The notes below the pieces were generated by a model. The model saw only the letters and a list, made by a program, of their open reading frames with translations. It searched no databases and had not been told where the DNA came from. This document shows, in pieces, positions 18,163-25,552 of a DNA stretch of 43,942 bases (positions are counted from its first letter, which is position 1; every line of letters begins with the position of its first letter). The DNA comes from Verrucomicrobiota bacterium (GTDB taxonomy: Bacteria; Verrucomicrobiota; Verrucomicrobiae; Limisphaerales; UBA11358), in assembly GCA_014860005.1 (NCBI GenBank), contig JACZKP010000051.1, positions 1-43,942 of the forward strand. Direction: 5' to 3'. The translations under genes and the position numbers were made by a program.

Positions 18163-18735
18163 ATGCTCGAAGAACGCCTATTGGTCTGGCAGTTCAACCG
18201 TGGCCGCACGGAGGCGCTGCGCGAGATTTACGAGCGATACAAGTTGGATCTCGTCACGCTCGCCACCGCGCTGCTGGCGGACAAAGCGGAAGCCGAGGAC
18301 GTGGTACACGACGTGTTCGTCGGTTTCCTCAAATCCTCCGGCAAGTTCCGGCTCACCGGCAGCTTGAAAGGTTTTCTCGCAACGTGCGTGGCAAACCGCG
18401 CTCGGAACTGGAACAAAGTGAGCCGCAGGCGGGTCGTCGAAGGTGGTGAATCCTTTGAAGCAATCGCGCCTGACAGGGAACGGCCGGATTGGGCGACGGT
18501 GTTCGAAGAAGAGCTTCAACACGTCGCCCGGGCAATGGCGGAATTGCCTTACGAGCAACGCGAGGCCGTGCTACTGCACTTGCGCGGCGGCCTGACGTTT
18601 TGCGAAATCGCCGATATGCAGGGGGTTTCAATCAACACCGTGCAGGGCCGCCACCGTTACGGGCTGGAAAAACTGAGATCGCTCCTGAACCGGAAAACAA
18701 ACACATGCAACGAACCGATGACATCAGCCAGTTGA
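18163..18735 (+). CDS. ECF-type RNA polymerase sigma factor
   Basis: A 190-residue sigma-70 family factor with region 2 (about residues 10-85, including EDVVHDVFVGFLKSSGKF) and region 4 (about 125-185, with LPYEQREAVLLHLRGGLTF and a helix-turn-helix VSINTVQGRHRYGLEKLR). The ATG at 18163 has a strong ribosome site (GGAAAGG at 18152-18158), which decides against the upstream TTG at 18109. Its last 31 bases overlap the start of the next gene, which encodes a membrane protein. This is the usual arrangement of an ECF factor with a membrane-bound regulator. Confidence 0.88.
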   Translation: MLEERLLVWQFNRGRTEALREIYERYKLDLVTLATALLADKAEAEDVVHDVFVGFLKSSGKFRLTGSLKGFLATCVANRARNWNKVSRRRVVEGGESFEAIAPDRERPDWATVFEEELQHVARAMAELPYEQREAVLLHLRGGLTFCEIADMQGVSINTVQGRHRYGLEKLRSLLNRKTNTCNEPMTSAS

Positions 18736-19943
18736 TCCGGCGATTGCGCGTGCCGCCCAGCGCAGAACTGGATGAGCGCGTTCACGGCGCAATCCGTCAG
18801 GCGGACCGAACCGCCCCGGTTGCTTCTCATTCCAACGAACTGAGCCTTTGGGCACTACTTGGCATGATTATGAAACACAAAACCATTCGATACACATTTG
18901 GCGGCGCGTTGGGACTTGCAGTCCTGGCCGCGCTCCTGCTGAACCAATCCACAACTTCCGCCTGGGCCATTGAACAGGCGATAGAGGCGCTTGAGAAATA
19001 CAAAGCCGTCCGCATGACGGGCGCCACCACTGCCGGCGGCGCTGCCGCTCCCGCCGAAGTCTGGGCCCGGGCCGACGCCACCGGAGCGCGCTCCGCCGAA
19101 TGTCTCGCGCGATCGGCCAGTTTCACCGCGTGGGTGAAGGACAATAAAACTTACGTTTACGATCACACCCGCAACACGGTCCTGGTTGAGCCTGCCATCA
19201 CGATGGGGCTGAACCCCTGGCTGGGACCGAAGTTCCTGACCACATTGTCGAAGCTGCCCAACTACAAAGCCGTCGAGGGCGCTGATCCGGCCACGGGGCA
19301 GAAGCGGATGCTCGTCACCGCCAGCCTCGAAAGCGCCACCGGGCCGCAGTCGTTTCTCATCGAGTTCGACGCGAAAACGAAACTGCCCGTCAGCATGACG
19401 CACTGGCGCAATCTCGACCGTCGGGGCGCGCCGGATTTCTCGTTCGACAAGATCGTTTATTTCGAGGATCTGCCCGACAGCGCATTCCAATTCGAGCCGC
19501 CCGCCGGCGTGGCGTTTGTCGAGAAGCCATTGACGATTCCAGACGCGAACCTGCCGATGTTGAGCAATCCAAAAAGCGGCATTTCCGCCGAAGGACTGAC
19601 CCGCGAAGAAGCGTGCCGGAAACTGCTCGAGCAATTCTGGGCCGCCGTGTTGAAAGACGACCTCGCGCGCATTCGCCAGCTTTGTCCGCTCACCGAAAGG
19701 TGGCCGGACCGGCTGCTTCGCGACGTGATGGCTGAGGATGAAGCGGTGGAGTTGCTGCAAATCGGAGCGATTGAGAAGGAAGGCCAATCGCGACTGGGCC
19801 CGCTTGCGCTGGTGCCGAGCCGTGTCCGGTGCAAGGACGGCAGGGTGCGGGAAATCAAAATCATTGTGCAATTCCGCCATACCGAACAAGGCACATCGTG
19901 CGTCATTCACGGCAACTATGGACACACGGTCGTGGTGGAGTAA
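18705..19943 (+). CDS. membrane-anchored partner of the ECF sigma factor, LolA-like outer domain
   Basis: A 412-residue protein. A cytoplasmic N-terminus of about 60 residues (QLIRRLRVPPSAELDERV) precedes one membrane helix (about residues 65-84, FGGALGLAVLAALLLN). The outer part (about 100-270) resembles the LolA/LolB-like sheet seen in PVC regulator proteins (AWVKDNKTYVYD, then LLVTASLE-type strands and FEDLPDSAFQFEPPAG). A final region of about 130 residues is unassigned. The 31-base overlap with the sigma gene implies coupling and suggests an anti-sigma-like role, but no canonical anti-sigma zinc motif (HxxxCxxC) is present. The ATG at 18705 is the first start compatible with the membrane topology. 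Confidence 0.6.
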   Translation: MQRTDDISQLIRRLRVPPSAELDERVHGAIRQADRTAPVASHSNELSLWALLGMIMKHKTIRYTFGGALGLAVLAALLLNQSTTSAWAIEQAIEALEKYKAVRMTGATTAGGAAAPAEVWARADATGARSAECLARSASFTAWVKDNKTYVYDHTRNTVLVEPAITMGLNPWLGPKFLTTLSKLPNYKAVEGADPATGQKRMLVTASLESATGPQSFLIEFDAKTKLPVSMTHWRNLDRRGAPDFSFDKIVYFEDLPDSAFQFEPPAGVAFVEKPLTIPDANLPMLSNPKSGISAEGLTREEACRKLLEQFWAAVLKDDLARIRQLCPLTERWPDRLLRDVMAEDEAVELLQIGAIEKEGQSRLGPLALVPSRVRCKDGRVREIKIIVQFRHTEQGTSCVIHGNYGHTVVVE

Positions 19944-20048
19944 CTGCCCTGCGTAAGGTGCGTTTTGGACGGGCATGGTTGAAGGCATTACGAGGGGCCG
20001 AAGATTTCTTGTCACACTTTCCGGTGTCTCGACCACTTAAACGATGAC

Positions 20049-21674
20049 ATGATTGCAGCAGAGACAATGGTCCCATCCAGTGATAGCGATCTGGTTCAGC
20101 AGAGCTTGTCGGGCGACCGTGAAGCCTTCGGGCAGATCGTTGCGCGTTATCAGGCGCTGATTTGTTCGCTGGCTTACAGCGCCACCGGCAGCCTCGGTCA
20201 GAGTGAAGACCTCGCCCAAGAAACCTTCATCACCGCGTGGAAGCGTCTTGGCCATTTGCGTGAACAGCACAGCCTGCGCGCCTGGCTGTGCGGCATCGCG
20301 CGAAACCGGATCAACAACGCCCTCCGTCGCGAAAACCGGGAGGCGCTCCGCGACGCCGAAACGCTGGAGGCGATTCAGGAATCGCCTGCACCCGGGCCGC
20401 TGCCGTACGACCATGCCATCAGCAACGAGGAGGCGGCGATTCTGTGGCGCTCGCTGGAGCGCATGCCGGCGACTTACCGCGAGCCGTTGATTCTATTCTA
20501 TCGCGAGCATCAATCCGTTGAAACCGTCGCTGAACATCTGGAACTGACCGAAGACGCCGTGAGACAACGTCTCGCGCGCGGGCGAAAACTCTTGCAGGAG
20601 CAGGTCCTTGCGTTTGTCGAAGGCGCGCTGGCACGGAGTAATCCGGGCAAGGCGTTCACGGTGGCCGTGCTTGCCTCTTTGCCAGCGCTGGCGCTTTCTG
20701 CCAGCGCCGCAACCGTTGGCGCAACCGCTGCCACGGGCAGCGCGACTGCGAAAGGCACCGGAACGATGGGGCTTCCTGGCTGGATGCTCGGCCCGCTGAT
20801 TGCCGTTATCCCCAATTACATCGCGTATCGCGTCACTCTGGCTGGAGCGCAGTCAGATGAAGAACGCGCCGCCGTGAAGGCTTTTTGGGGCAAAGCCGCC
20901 ACTATCACTCTGGCGTTTTTCATCCCGGTCGCTGCGGGGGTCTTGTGGCTGACTCGGAACCAACCGGATCGTTCATTTTTGTCCGGCCTTCTTGCCACTT
21001 GCCTGGTTCTGATTTTCGTCCCCACGATGGCTGTTCTCACCATCGTTTCATCACGAAAGAGCCGCCAATACTATGCTCGTCTGCTGACGGAGGAATACGC
21101 CGGCGTTCTCCCGGAACCGGCATGGGAGTTCCGCAGCAAGACGGCATTGTTCGGGCTGCCGCTCGTGCATATCAGGATTGGCGATCGGTTTGCCATTTTA
21201 AGAAAGCCGGTGAAAGCGTGGATTGCAGTGGGCCATACGGCGATGGGAGGGCTGTTTGCATTTGGCACAGCAACGATTGCACCGATCAGCATTGGCGGCT
21301 TTTCGTTCGGCCTGCTCTCGCTCGGCGGCCTGGCCGTTGGCGGTGTCGCGCTGGGCGGGATCGCAGCGGGTGTCTGGCCGCTGTTTGGCGGACTTATCAT
21401 CGGTTGGCAGGCATTCAACGGCTGCTTTGCCATTGGATGGAGCGCGGCGGTGGGCATGTTTGCGCTGGCCCATGATTTCGCCCTTGGCCAGTTCGTCCAC
21501 GCGGCACAGGCAAATAACGAAGCCGCCAGGCAGTTCGTTTTCCCCAACCCATTTTTCCGTTGTGCCGAGTTCATCATCCGTCACTGGTATTGGCTGAATC
21601 TGTTTTGGATCGTTCCATTCTTTATCCTGTGGCGGGTGACTCGCAGCCGGTCACCGCAACCGGAGAACACCTGA
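20049..21674 (+). CDS. ECF-type sigma factor fused to a polytopic membrane domain
   Basis: A 541-residue fusion. Residues about 12-190 form a sigma factor: region 2 with SGDREAFGQIVARYQ and EDLAQETFITAWKRL, region 4 with LERMPATYREPLILF and a helix-turn-helix SVETVAEHLELTEDAVRQRL. The remaining 350 residues are membrane-embedded. Hydrophobic segments begin at about residue 205, and a long Gly-rich stretch (about 400-480) has small-residue repeats such as GGLAVGGVALGGIAAG. Such membrane-tethered sigma factors are known in Planctomycetes, Verrucomicrobia and Acidobacteria, but how they are released is not established. An ATG six codons later (20067) is an alternative start. The TPR-like gene follows after 31 bases. 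Confidence 0.85.
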   Translation: MIAAETMVPSSDSDLVQQSLSGDREAFGQIVARYQALICSLAYSATGSLGQSEDLAQETFITAWKRLGHLREQHSLRAWLCGIARNRINNALRRENREALRDAETLEAIQESPAPGPLPYDHAISNEEAAILWRSLERMPATYREPLILFYREHQSVETVAEHLELTEDAVRQRLARGRKLLQEQVLAFVEGALARSNPGKAFTVAVLASLPALALSASAATVGATAATGSATAKGTGTMGLPGWMLGPLIAVIPNYIAYRVTLAGAQSDEERAAVKAFWGKAATITLAFFIPVAAGVLWLTRNQPDRSFLSGLLATCLVLIFVPTMAVLTIVSSRKSRQYYARLLTEEYAGVLPEPAWEFRSKTALFGLPLVHIRIGDRFAILRKPVKAWIAVGHTAMGGLFAFGTATIAPISIGGFSFGLLSLGGLAVGGVALGGIAAGVWPLFGGLIIGWQAFNGCFAIGWSAAVGMFALAHDFALGQFVHAAQANNEAARQFVFPNPFFRCAEFIIRHWYWLNLFWIVPFFILWRVTRSRSPQPENT

Positions 21675-21705
21675 ACTTTGCCGTAGTCGAAATCACCAAG
21701 AGATC

Positions 21706-22545
21706 ATGAAACCGTCATTCTTCATCGTACTAGTAGGCGGCGTCGCCCTCGTCGCCGGAGCCATCGTTTACTTGAACCACCGGCAAGTCCCGCCGCAGGC
21801 ACTCATCATTGAGCCGGCCCCGAGCGAAATGAGCGCTTCGCTTGAAAGCGCGCCTGTCGCGATGGAAGAACCGGGGCGAATCGGTGTTCCGACTGCGGAT
21901 GCACCGGCTCAGGTTGCGAAGCCGGCTCCAGTTTCAGACGCCGCCAAGCCTGAGTCTCAGCCCGAGCCGGAGCCAGCGCCCACTCCATTTACTCTGGCGA
22001 TAGCCACCCTGGTTTCGCCGAAAGCCAGCTTCCATCAGAAGCAGGACGCGTGGAGAGAATTGCGGAAGGCCGGTCAACTGGACCAGGCCATTGAGGCGCT
22101 GAAACGAGGCGCGGCTGAGAACCCGGCCTCCGCGGAGTATCCTGCGGCACTGGGCCAGGCACAACTTCAGAAGTGCGGTGTCCTTGCTCAAAACGGGGCA
22201 GCGATTAACGAGATGGGCATTCTGGGAATGCAGGCGGACCAGAGTCTTGACCAGGCGCTGAAGCTCGATCCTGCGAATTGGGAGGCGCAATTCTTCAAAG
22301 CCGCCGCCATGTCGCATTGGCCGCTGGAACTGAACAAAGGCGATGAGGTCATTCAACGATTCTCCGGCCTCATAGACCAGCAGGATCGGATGTCGCCGGA
22401 GCCGCAGTTCGCGCAGACGTATGTCCTGCTGGGCGATCAGTATCAGAAAATGGGCAAGCCCGATTATGCCGCCGCTACGTGGCAGCTCGGCGCGCGGAAG
22501 TTTCCGGGCGATCGGGCGCTTCAACAAAAAACCAGAGGGAACTGA
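21706..22545 (+). CDS. membrane-anchored TPR-like protein
   Basis: A 279-residue protein with an N-terminal membrane anchor (residues 4-23, FFIVLVGGVALVAGAIVYL). A linker of about 75 residues rich in Pro, Ala and Glu (up to PEPEPAPTPF) follows. A helical C-terminal domain of about 180 residues contains TPR-like pairs (AGQLDQAIEALKRGAAENP, DQALKLDPANWEAQFFKA, GDQYQKMGKPDYAAATW). It would sit in the periplasm as a scaffold. It is the next gene after the sigma/membrane fusion, with a gap of 31 bases, so the two may be one unit. The partner is unknown. Confidence 0.75.
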   Translation: MKPSFFIVLVGGVALVAGAIVYLNHRQVPPQALIIEPAPSEMSASLESAPVAMEEPGRIGVPTADAPAQVAKPAPVSDAAKPESQPEPEPAPTPFTLAIATLVSPKASFHQKQDAWRELRKAGQLDQAIEALKRGAAENPASAEYPAALGQAQLQKCGVLAQNGAAINEMGILGMQADQSLDQALKLDPANWEAQFFKAAAMSHWPLELNKGDEVIQRFSGLIDQQDRMSPEPQFAQTYVLLGDQYQKMGKPDYAAATWQLGARKFPGDRALQQKTRGN

Positions 22546-22548
22546 GCG

Positions 22549-22668
22549 ATGAACCTTCGTGTTTCTCTTTCATTGCTCCTCATCATGACCAGCCTCGCGG
22601 CCGCCGAGCCTGAACGCATCGAGCCGGACCTCGGCGCCCTGGCATCGGGCAAGGTTTCGCCAATCTGA
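22549..22668 (+). CDS. truncated exported ORF (39 residues)
   Basis: Three bases after the TPR-like gene an ATG with an AGAGGGA ribosome site opens a 39-residue frame with a clean signal peptide (VSLSLLLIMTSLAAAEPERI, cleavage after AAA). Only about 20 residues of mature sequence follow before TGA at 22666. This is either a very small secreted peptide or, more likely, the 5' end of a gene whose remainder has been lost. The border to non-coding sequence lies near 22665. Confidence 0.5.
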   Translation: MNLRVSLSLLLIMTSLAAAEPERIEPDLGALASGKVSPI

Positions 22669-22778
22669 AAATCTGTCCGTCAGAATAGAATGAATTCTGC
22701 TTTTTCTGATCTCTCTCGCAAACGGGCGGTTCCGCGCCAAGCCGGCTTCATACTCAGCCTGCAACCGTCCGTCGAACG

Positions 22779-23198
22779 TCAATACTGCTTTTCGTAATCC
22801 GCCGGCGGTTTCACCCGCCGCTCCCGCAGCAGCCAGTAACTCTTCGCCGCACGATCCAATTTCAAACTGAGGAAATCCCTGCCGGTCAGGCGCGCCACCA
22901 ACCCCACGGGCGTAATGACCAGAAAGAACAACAATGTAAGAATCAGGTGGGCCATTACGAAACCCAACACGAAGGCCAGACTCATCCAGACGAGGTAAAC
23001 CCACTTCAAAGCACGGGGCCAGACCGCGCCGAACAAAATCAAAGCAACGCCAGGCCAGAGAAGATACGGATAATAGGGTTTGTGCCACCACAGAAACAGC
23101 AACCCCAGCAAGGTGAACACCCCCCCGACCATCAGGCCGAACTTTCGCAGCCCGCTGGCGTCAGTCTTCAGTTGCCGGATGTCTTCGCGGATATTCAT
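22779..23198 (-). CDS. SxtJ-like small membrane protein
   Basis: A 139-residue membrane protein. A short soluble N-terminus (NIREDIRQLKTDASGLRKFG) leads into three or four hydrophobic segments, with HKPYYPYLLWPGVAL between the first two. The end RDFLSLKLDRAAKSYWLLRE is typical of the SxtJ family, of unknown function, usually encoded next to carbamoyltransferase and small DUF5989 genes in polysaccharide or exosortase loci. None of those partners is visible here. The ATG at 23198 is chosen because the conserved sequence begins there; the longer frame upstream runs through repeat DNA. Confidence 0.7.
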   Translation of the reverse strand: MNIREDIRQLKTDASGLRKFGLMVGGVFTLLGLLFLWWHKPYYPYLLWPGVALILFGAVWPRALKWVYLVWMSLAFVLGFVMAHLILTLLFFLVITPVGLVARLTGRDFLSLKLDRAAKSYWLLRERRVKPPADYEKQY

Positions 23199-23586
23199 GT
23201 CAGTGTCGGCGGCTGATGGTCCAATGTTCAAACCGGGTGGCACAAGCCAATTGTAACCGCAGTCCGTGACTCGGCGGACAATTCCACCTCGCCTCGGATG
23301 GAGAGGCGGTGGGAGGATTCCCTGTATTGATCCGCGAATTGAACCCTGAATCAGTGGTGGCAAAGGAGCGCCAGTCTCCGACCCGGCTCGTCGGACCGTC
23401 GAAACGCGCCGGATCAGAGATCGGCGCTCCGGCTTCATGGCGGAGGCAAGCGACGGAGGTTGCTTTGCTTTGGAAAAGGAAGATTGGGTTGTTAGGTGAG
23501 GTCATTGTGATGTCCGCGGTTCGCATTCACCGCATTCGCCGGATTGACCGCCAACCACCCAAACCCTAGCCTTGACGAGCATTGCC
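23199..23586. other. divergent intergenic region with repeats
   Basis: A 388-base gap between the divergent SxtJ-like and cytochrome genes. It holds a hairpin at 23284-23312 (CCACC and GCCTC pairing with GAGGC and GGTGG) and the palindromic repeat at 23365-23430. Promoters for both genes should lie here, but I cannot place them with confidence. Confidence 0.5.
23365..23430 (+). repeat. palindromic repeat, copy 1 (GGAGCGCC...GGCGCTCC)
   Basis: A 66-base imperfect palindrome. The left end GGAGCGCCAGTCTCCGACC mirrors the right end at 23412-23430, which closes with GGCGCTCC. A second copy of nearly the same length and sequence lies in a coding region at 39591-39658. The arms could fold into a long stem with a loop of about 20 bases. 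Confidence 0.75.
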
Positions 23587-25467
23587 ATGAATTTGATCCG
23601 CGCCCTTGCGCTCACTTTGTTGATGACGACGGCTTCGACGACCTCGCGCGCCGCCGAAGAGCCGACCGGGAAGACTTTCTTTCTTCCCAAAAGCCCCACT
23701 GCGGCCGCCTACGTGCTGGGCCGTTTGTCAAATCAGGAGTTGATCGCCGCGCCGCGCGGTGAGTTCGTCTATGTGGCACAACTTCAACGCAAGGGATTGG
23801 AGCGGAAATATCGCGTGGAGGCGCTGGACGGTCTGGCGAAGCTTCGCAATACCGACCGTCTTACCGAATTGCTCGCCGGCCTGACTGAACTGGATCGAAA
23901 GGGCGAGGCGTCCGAACCGGTGCTCCAAGATCTGTCGCCGATTCTGCTTCAAAGCAAGCCGGAGGATCTGACGGCCAAAAGGTCCGCACTGGTGACACTC
24001 GCCACCGAATCACAACTGGCGTTGACGCGGCAACTCGGCTGGGCCGGCCTCGTCACGGCGGACGCTTCATTCGGGCGGGCTTGGGATCAGGCGCAGCCGA
24101 AGCCGGAGCAGTTCGCTGACTTGCTTTTTGGAATTCCTTTGGTTCGCGACGCCAGCTTGCGCGCCGGGCTTTACTCGAAAGTCGAGCCGTTGCTGCACCT
24201 AACGGATCCGGTTGAAGTCCGCCGGGCCGCCATCAGTGCGATCGCCGCCGTGCCGGGACGTGAATCCGAGGTGTTCAAAACGCTGGCTTTGCTCGTGCAA
24301 GCCGACGTTGAAACATCTGCCGCCCTCGCGAGTCTGCAGCGAATCCCCAAGAAGCATTGGCCGAAGGAAGATGTCGGGCCATTACTCGGCCATCTCATCA
24401 AGGATTTGGAGGACACCCCTGCCACCGAGCGTTCCGAGGCGAATTTCATCAACGCGGTTCAGTTCGCCACAGACCTTGCTTCGCTCTTACCTGCCGGGCA
24501 AGCCGCGGCCATTAACAAGACGCTGCGCGGACTCGGTACCAGTGTGATTCTCATTCGCACCGTCCCGGAGCAAATGCTGTACGACCAGACGCTCATCGTG
24601 GTGGAAGCCGGCAAGCCGGTGGAAATCATCCTGCAAAATGACGACGCGATGCCGCACAATCTGGTCATCACCACGCCGGGTGCGTTGGAGGAAATCGGCA
24701 TGGCCGCGGAGAAAATGCCCCCCACGCCGGATGCGCAAAGCCGATTATATGTGCCGGACTCGCCCAGTGTCCTGCACGCCACCACCATGGCCGATCCCGG
24801 CCAGACGGTGCGAGTGGCTTTCCAGGCACCGGAGACGCCGGGCGATTACCCGTACGTCTGCACGTTTCCCGGTCACTGGCGGCGCATGTTCGGAAACATG
24901 GCCGTGGTGGAGGACGTGGAGGCCTATCTAGCCGCCCGCGCCGCCGCGCCGCCACCCACGGTGACGGAATGGAAAACTGAGGATCTCGCGCCGGACCTTG
25001 CCCAAATGGATTCAGGACGCAACTTCGCGCGCGGGAGAGAACTGTTCACTAAACTCGCCTGCGCGGCCTGCCACAAACTCGGTACGGAGGGTATCGAGTA
25101 CGGACCCGGCCTGAGCGATGTGCTCGCGCGGTTCAACAATGATCGTGCGGAAGTTGTGCGCCAGATTCTCGAACCTTCGCTGGTCATCAGTAATCGCTAT
25201 CGCAACTTCGAGTTCGAGTTGAAAAACGGCGAGCCGGTGTTCGGCATGATCGTTTCGGAGGAAGCGGACAAGTTGACGGTGCAAACCGGCCCCTCTGACG
25301 CACTGATCCAGACGTTACCCAAGGCAGAGATTCAGGCGCAGCATCCGCAGAGTTCCTCCCTGATGCCGCTGGGTTTGCTCGACACGCTCTCCAAGGAGGA
25401 AATCTTTGATCTCCTTGCCTACATGGAGTCCGGCGGAAATTCCACGGCGCACAAGCACGAGCACTGA
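23587..25467 (+). CDS. exported cupredoxin-cytochrome c fusion protein
   Basis: A 626-residue protein with a signal peptide (LIRALALTLLMTTASTTSRA). The first 310 residues are helical and HEAT-like. A blue-copper domain follows (about 345-445): MPHNLVITTPG supplies one His, and YVCTFPGHWRRMFGNM supplies Cys, His and a candidate axial Met. A C-terminal class I cytochrome c domain has the haem site CAACH at 492-496 and a distal Met near 593 (SSLMPLGLL). The combination is typical of PVC-type periplasmic redox proteins that hand electrons from a dehydrogenase to copper or haem carriers. The ATG at 23587 gives the cleanest signal peptide; a TTG lies five codons upstream. The electron donor is unknown. 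Confidence 0.85.
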   Translation: MNLIRALALTLLMTTASTTSRAAEEPTGKTFFLPKSPTAAAYVLGRLSNQELIAAPRGEFVYVAQLQRKGLERKYRVEALDGLAKLRNTDRLTELLAGLTELDRKGEASEPVLQDLSPILLQSKPEDLTAKRSALVTLATESQLALTRQLGWAGLVTADASFGRAWDQAQPKPEQFADLLFGIPLVRDASLRAGLYSKVEPLLHLTDPVEVRRAAISAIAAVPGRESEVFKTLALLVQADVETSAALASLQRIPKKHWPKEDVGPLLGHLIKDLEDTPATERSEANFINAVQFATDLASLLPAGQAAAINKTLRGLGTSVILIRTVPEQMLYDQTLIVVEAGKPVEIILQNDDAMPHNLVITTPGALEEIGMAAEKMPPTPDAQSRLYVPDSPSVLHATTMADPGQTVRVAFQAPETPGDYPYVCTFPGHWRRMFGNMAVVEDVEAYLAARAAAPPPTVTEWKTEDLAPDLAQMDSGRNFARGRELFTKLACAACHKLGTEGIEYGPGLSDVLARFNNDRAEVVRQILEPSLVISNRYRNFEFELKNGEPVFGMIVSEEADKLTVQTGPSDALIQTLPKAEIQAQHPQSSSLMPLGLLDTLSKEEIFDLLAYMESGGNSTAHKHEH

Positions 25468-25473
25468 GCAATT

Positions 25474-25547
25474 CTCGGAGCGCGGACAGCAATGTCCGCG
25501 AGTTTGCCGCACCGAATTCACGCGGACAAAGCTGTCCGCGATCCGAG
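25474..25547 (+). repeat. palindromic repeat between convergent genes (possible two-way terminator)
   Basis: A 74-base inverted repeat. The left arm starts CTCGGAGCGCGGACAGCAAT and ends TGTCCGCG; the right arm CGCGGACAAAGCTGTCCGCG ends in ATCCGAG. Each arm is itself a small hairpin (GCGGACA with TGTCCGC). It fills the gap between the 3' ends of the cytochrome gene and the AbgT gene, so it may stop transcription from both sides. The sequence style is that of an interspersed repeat. Confidence 0.65.
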
Positions 25548-25552
25548 TTTCT

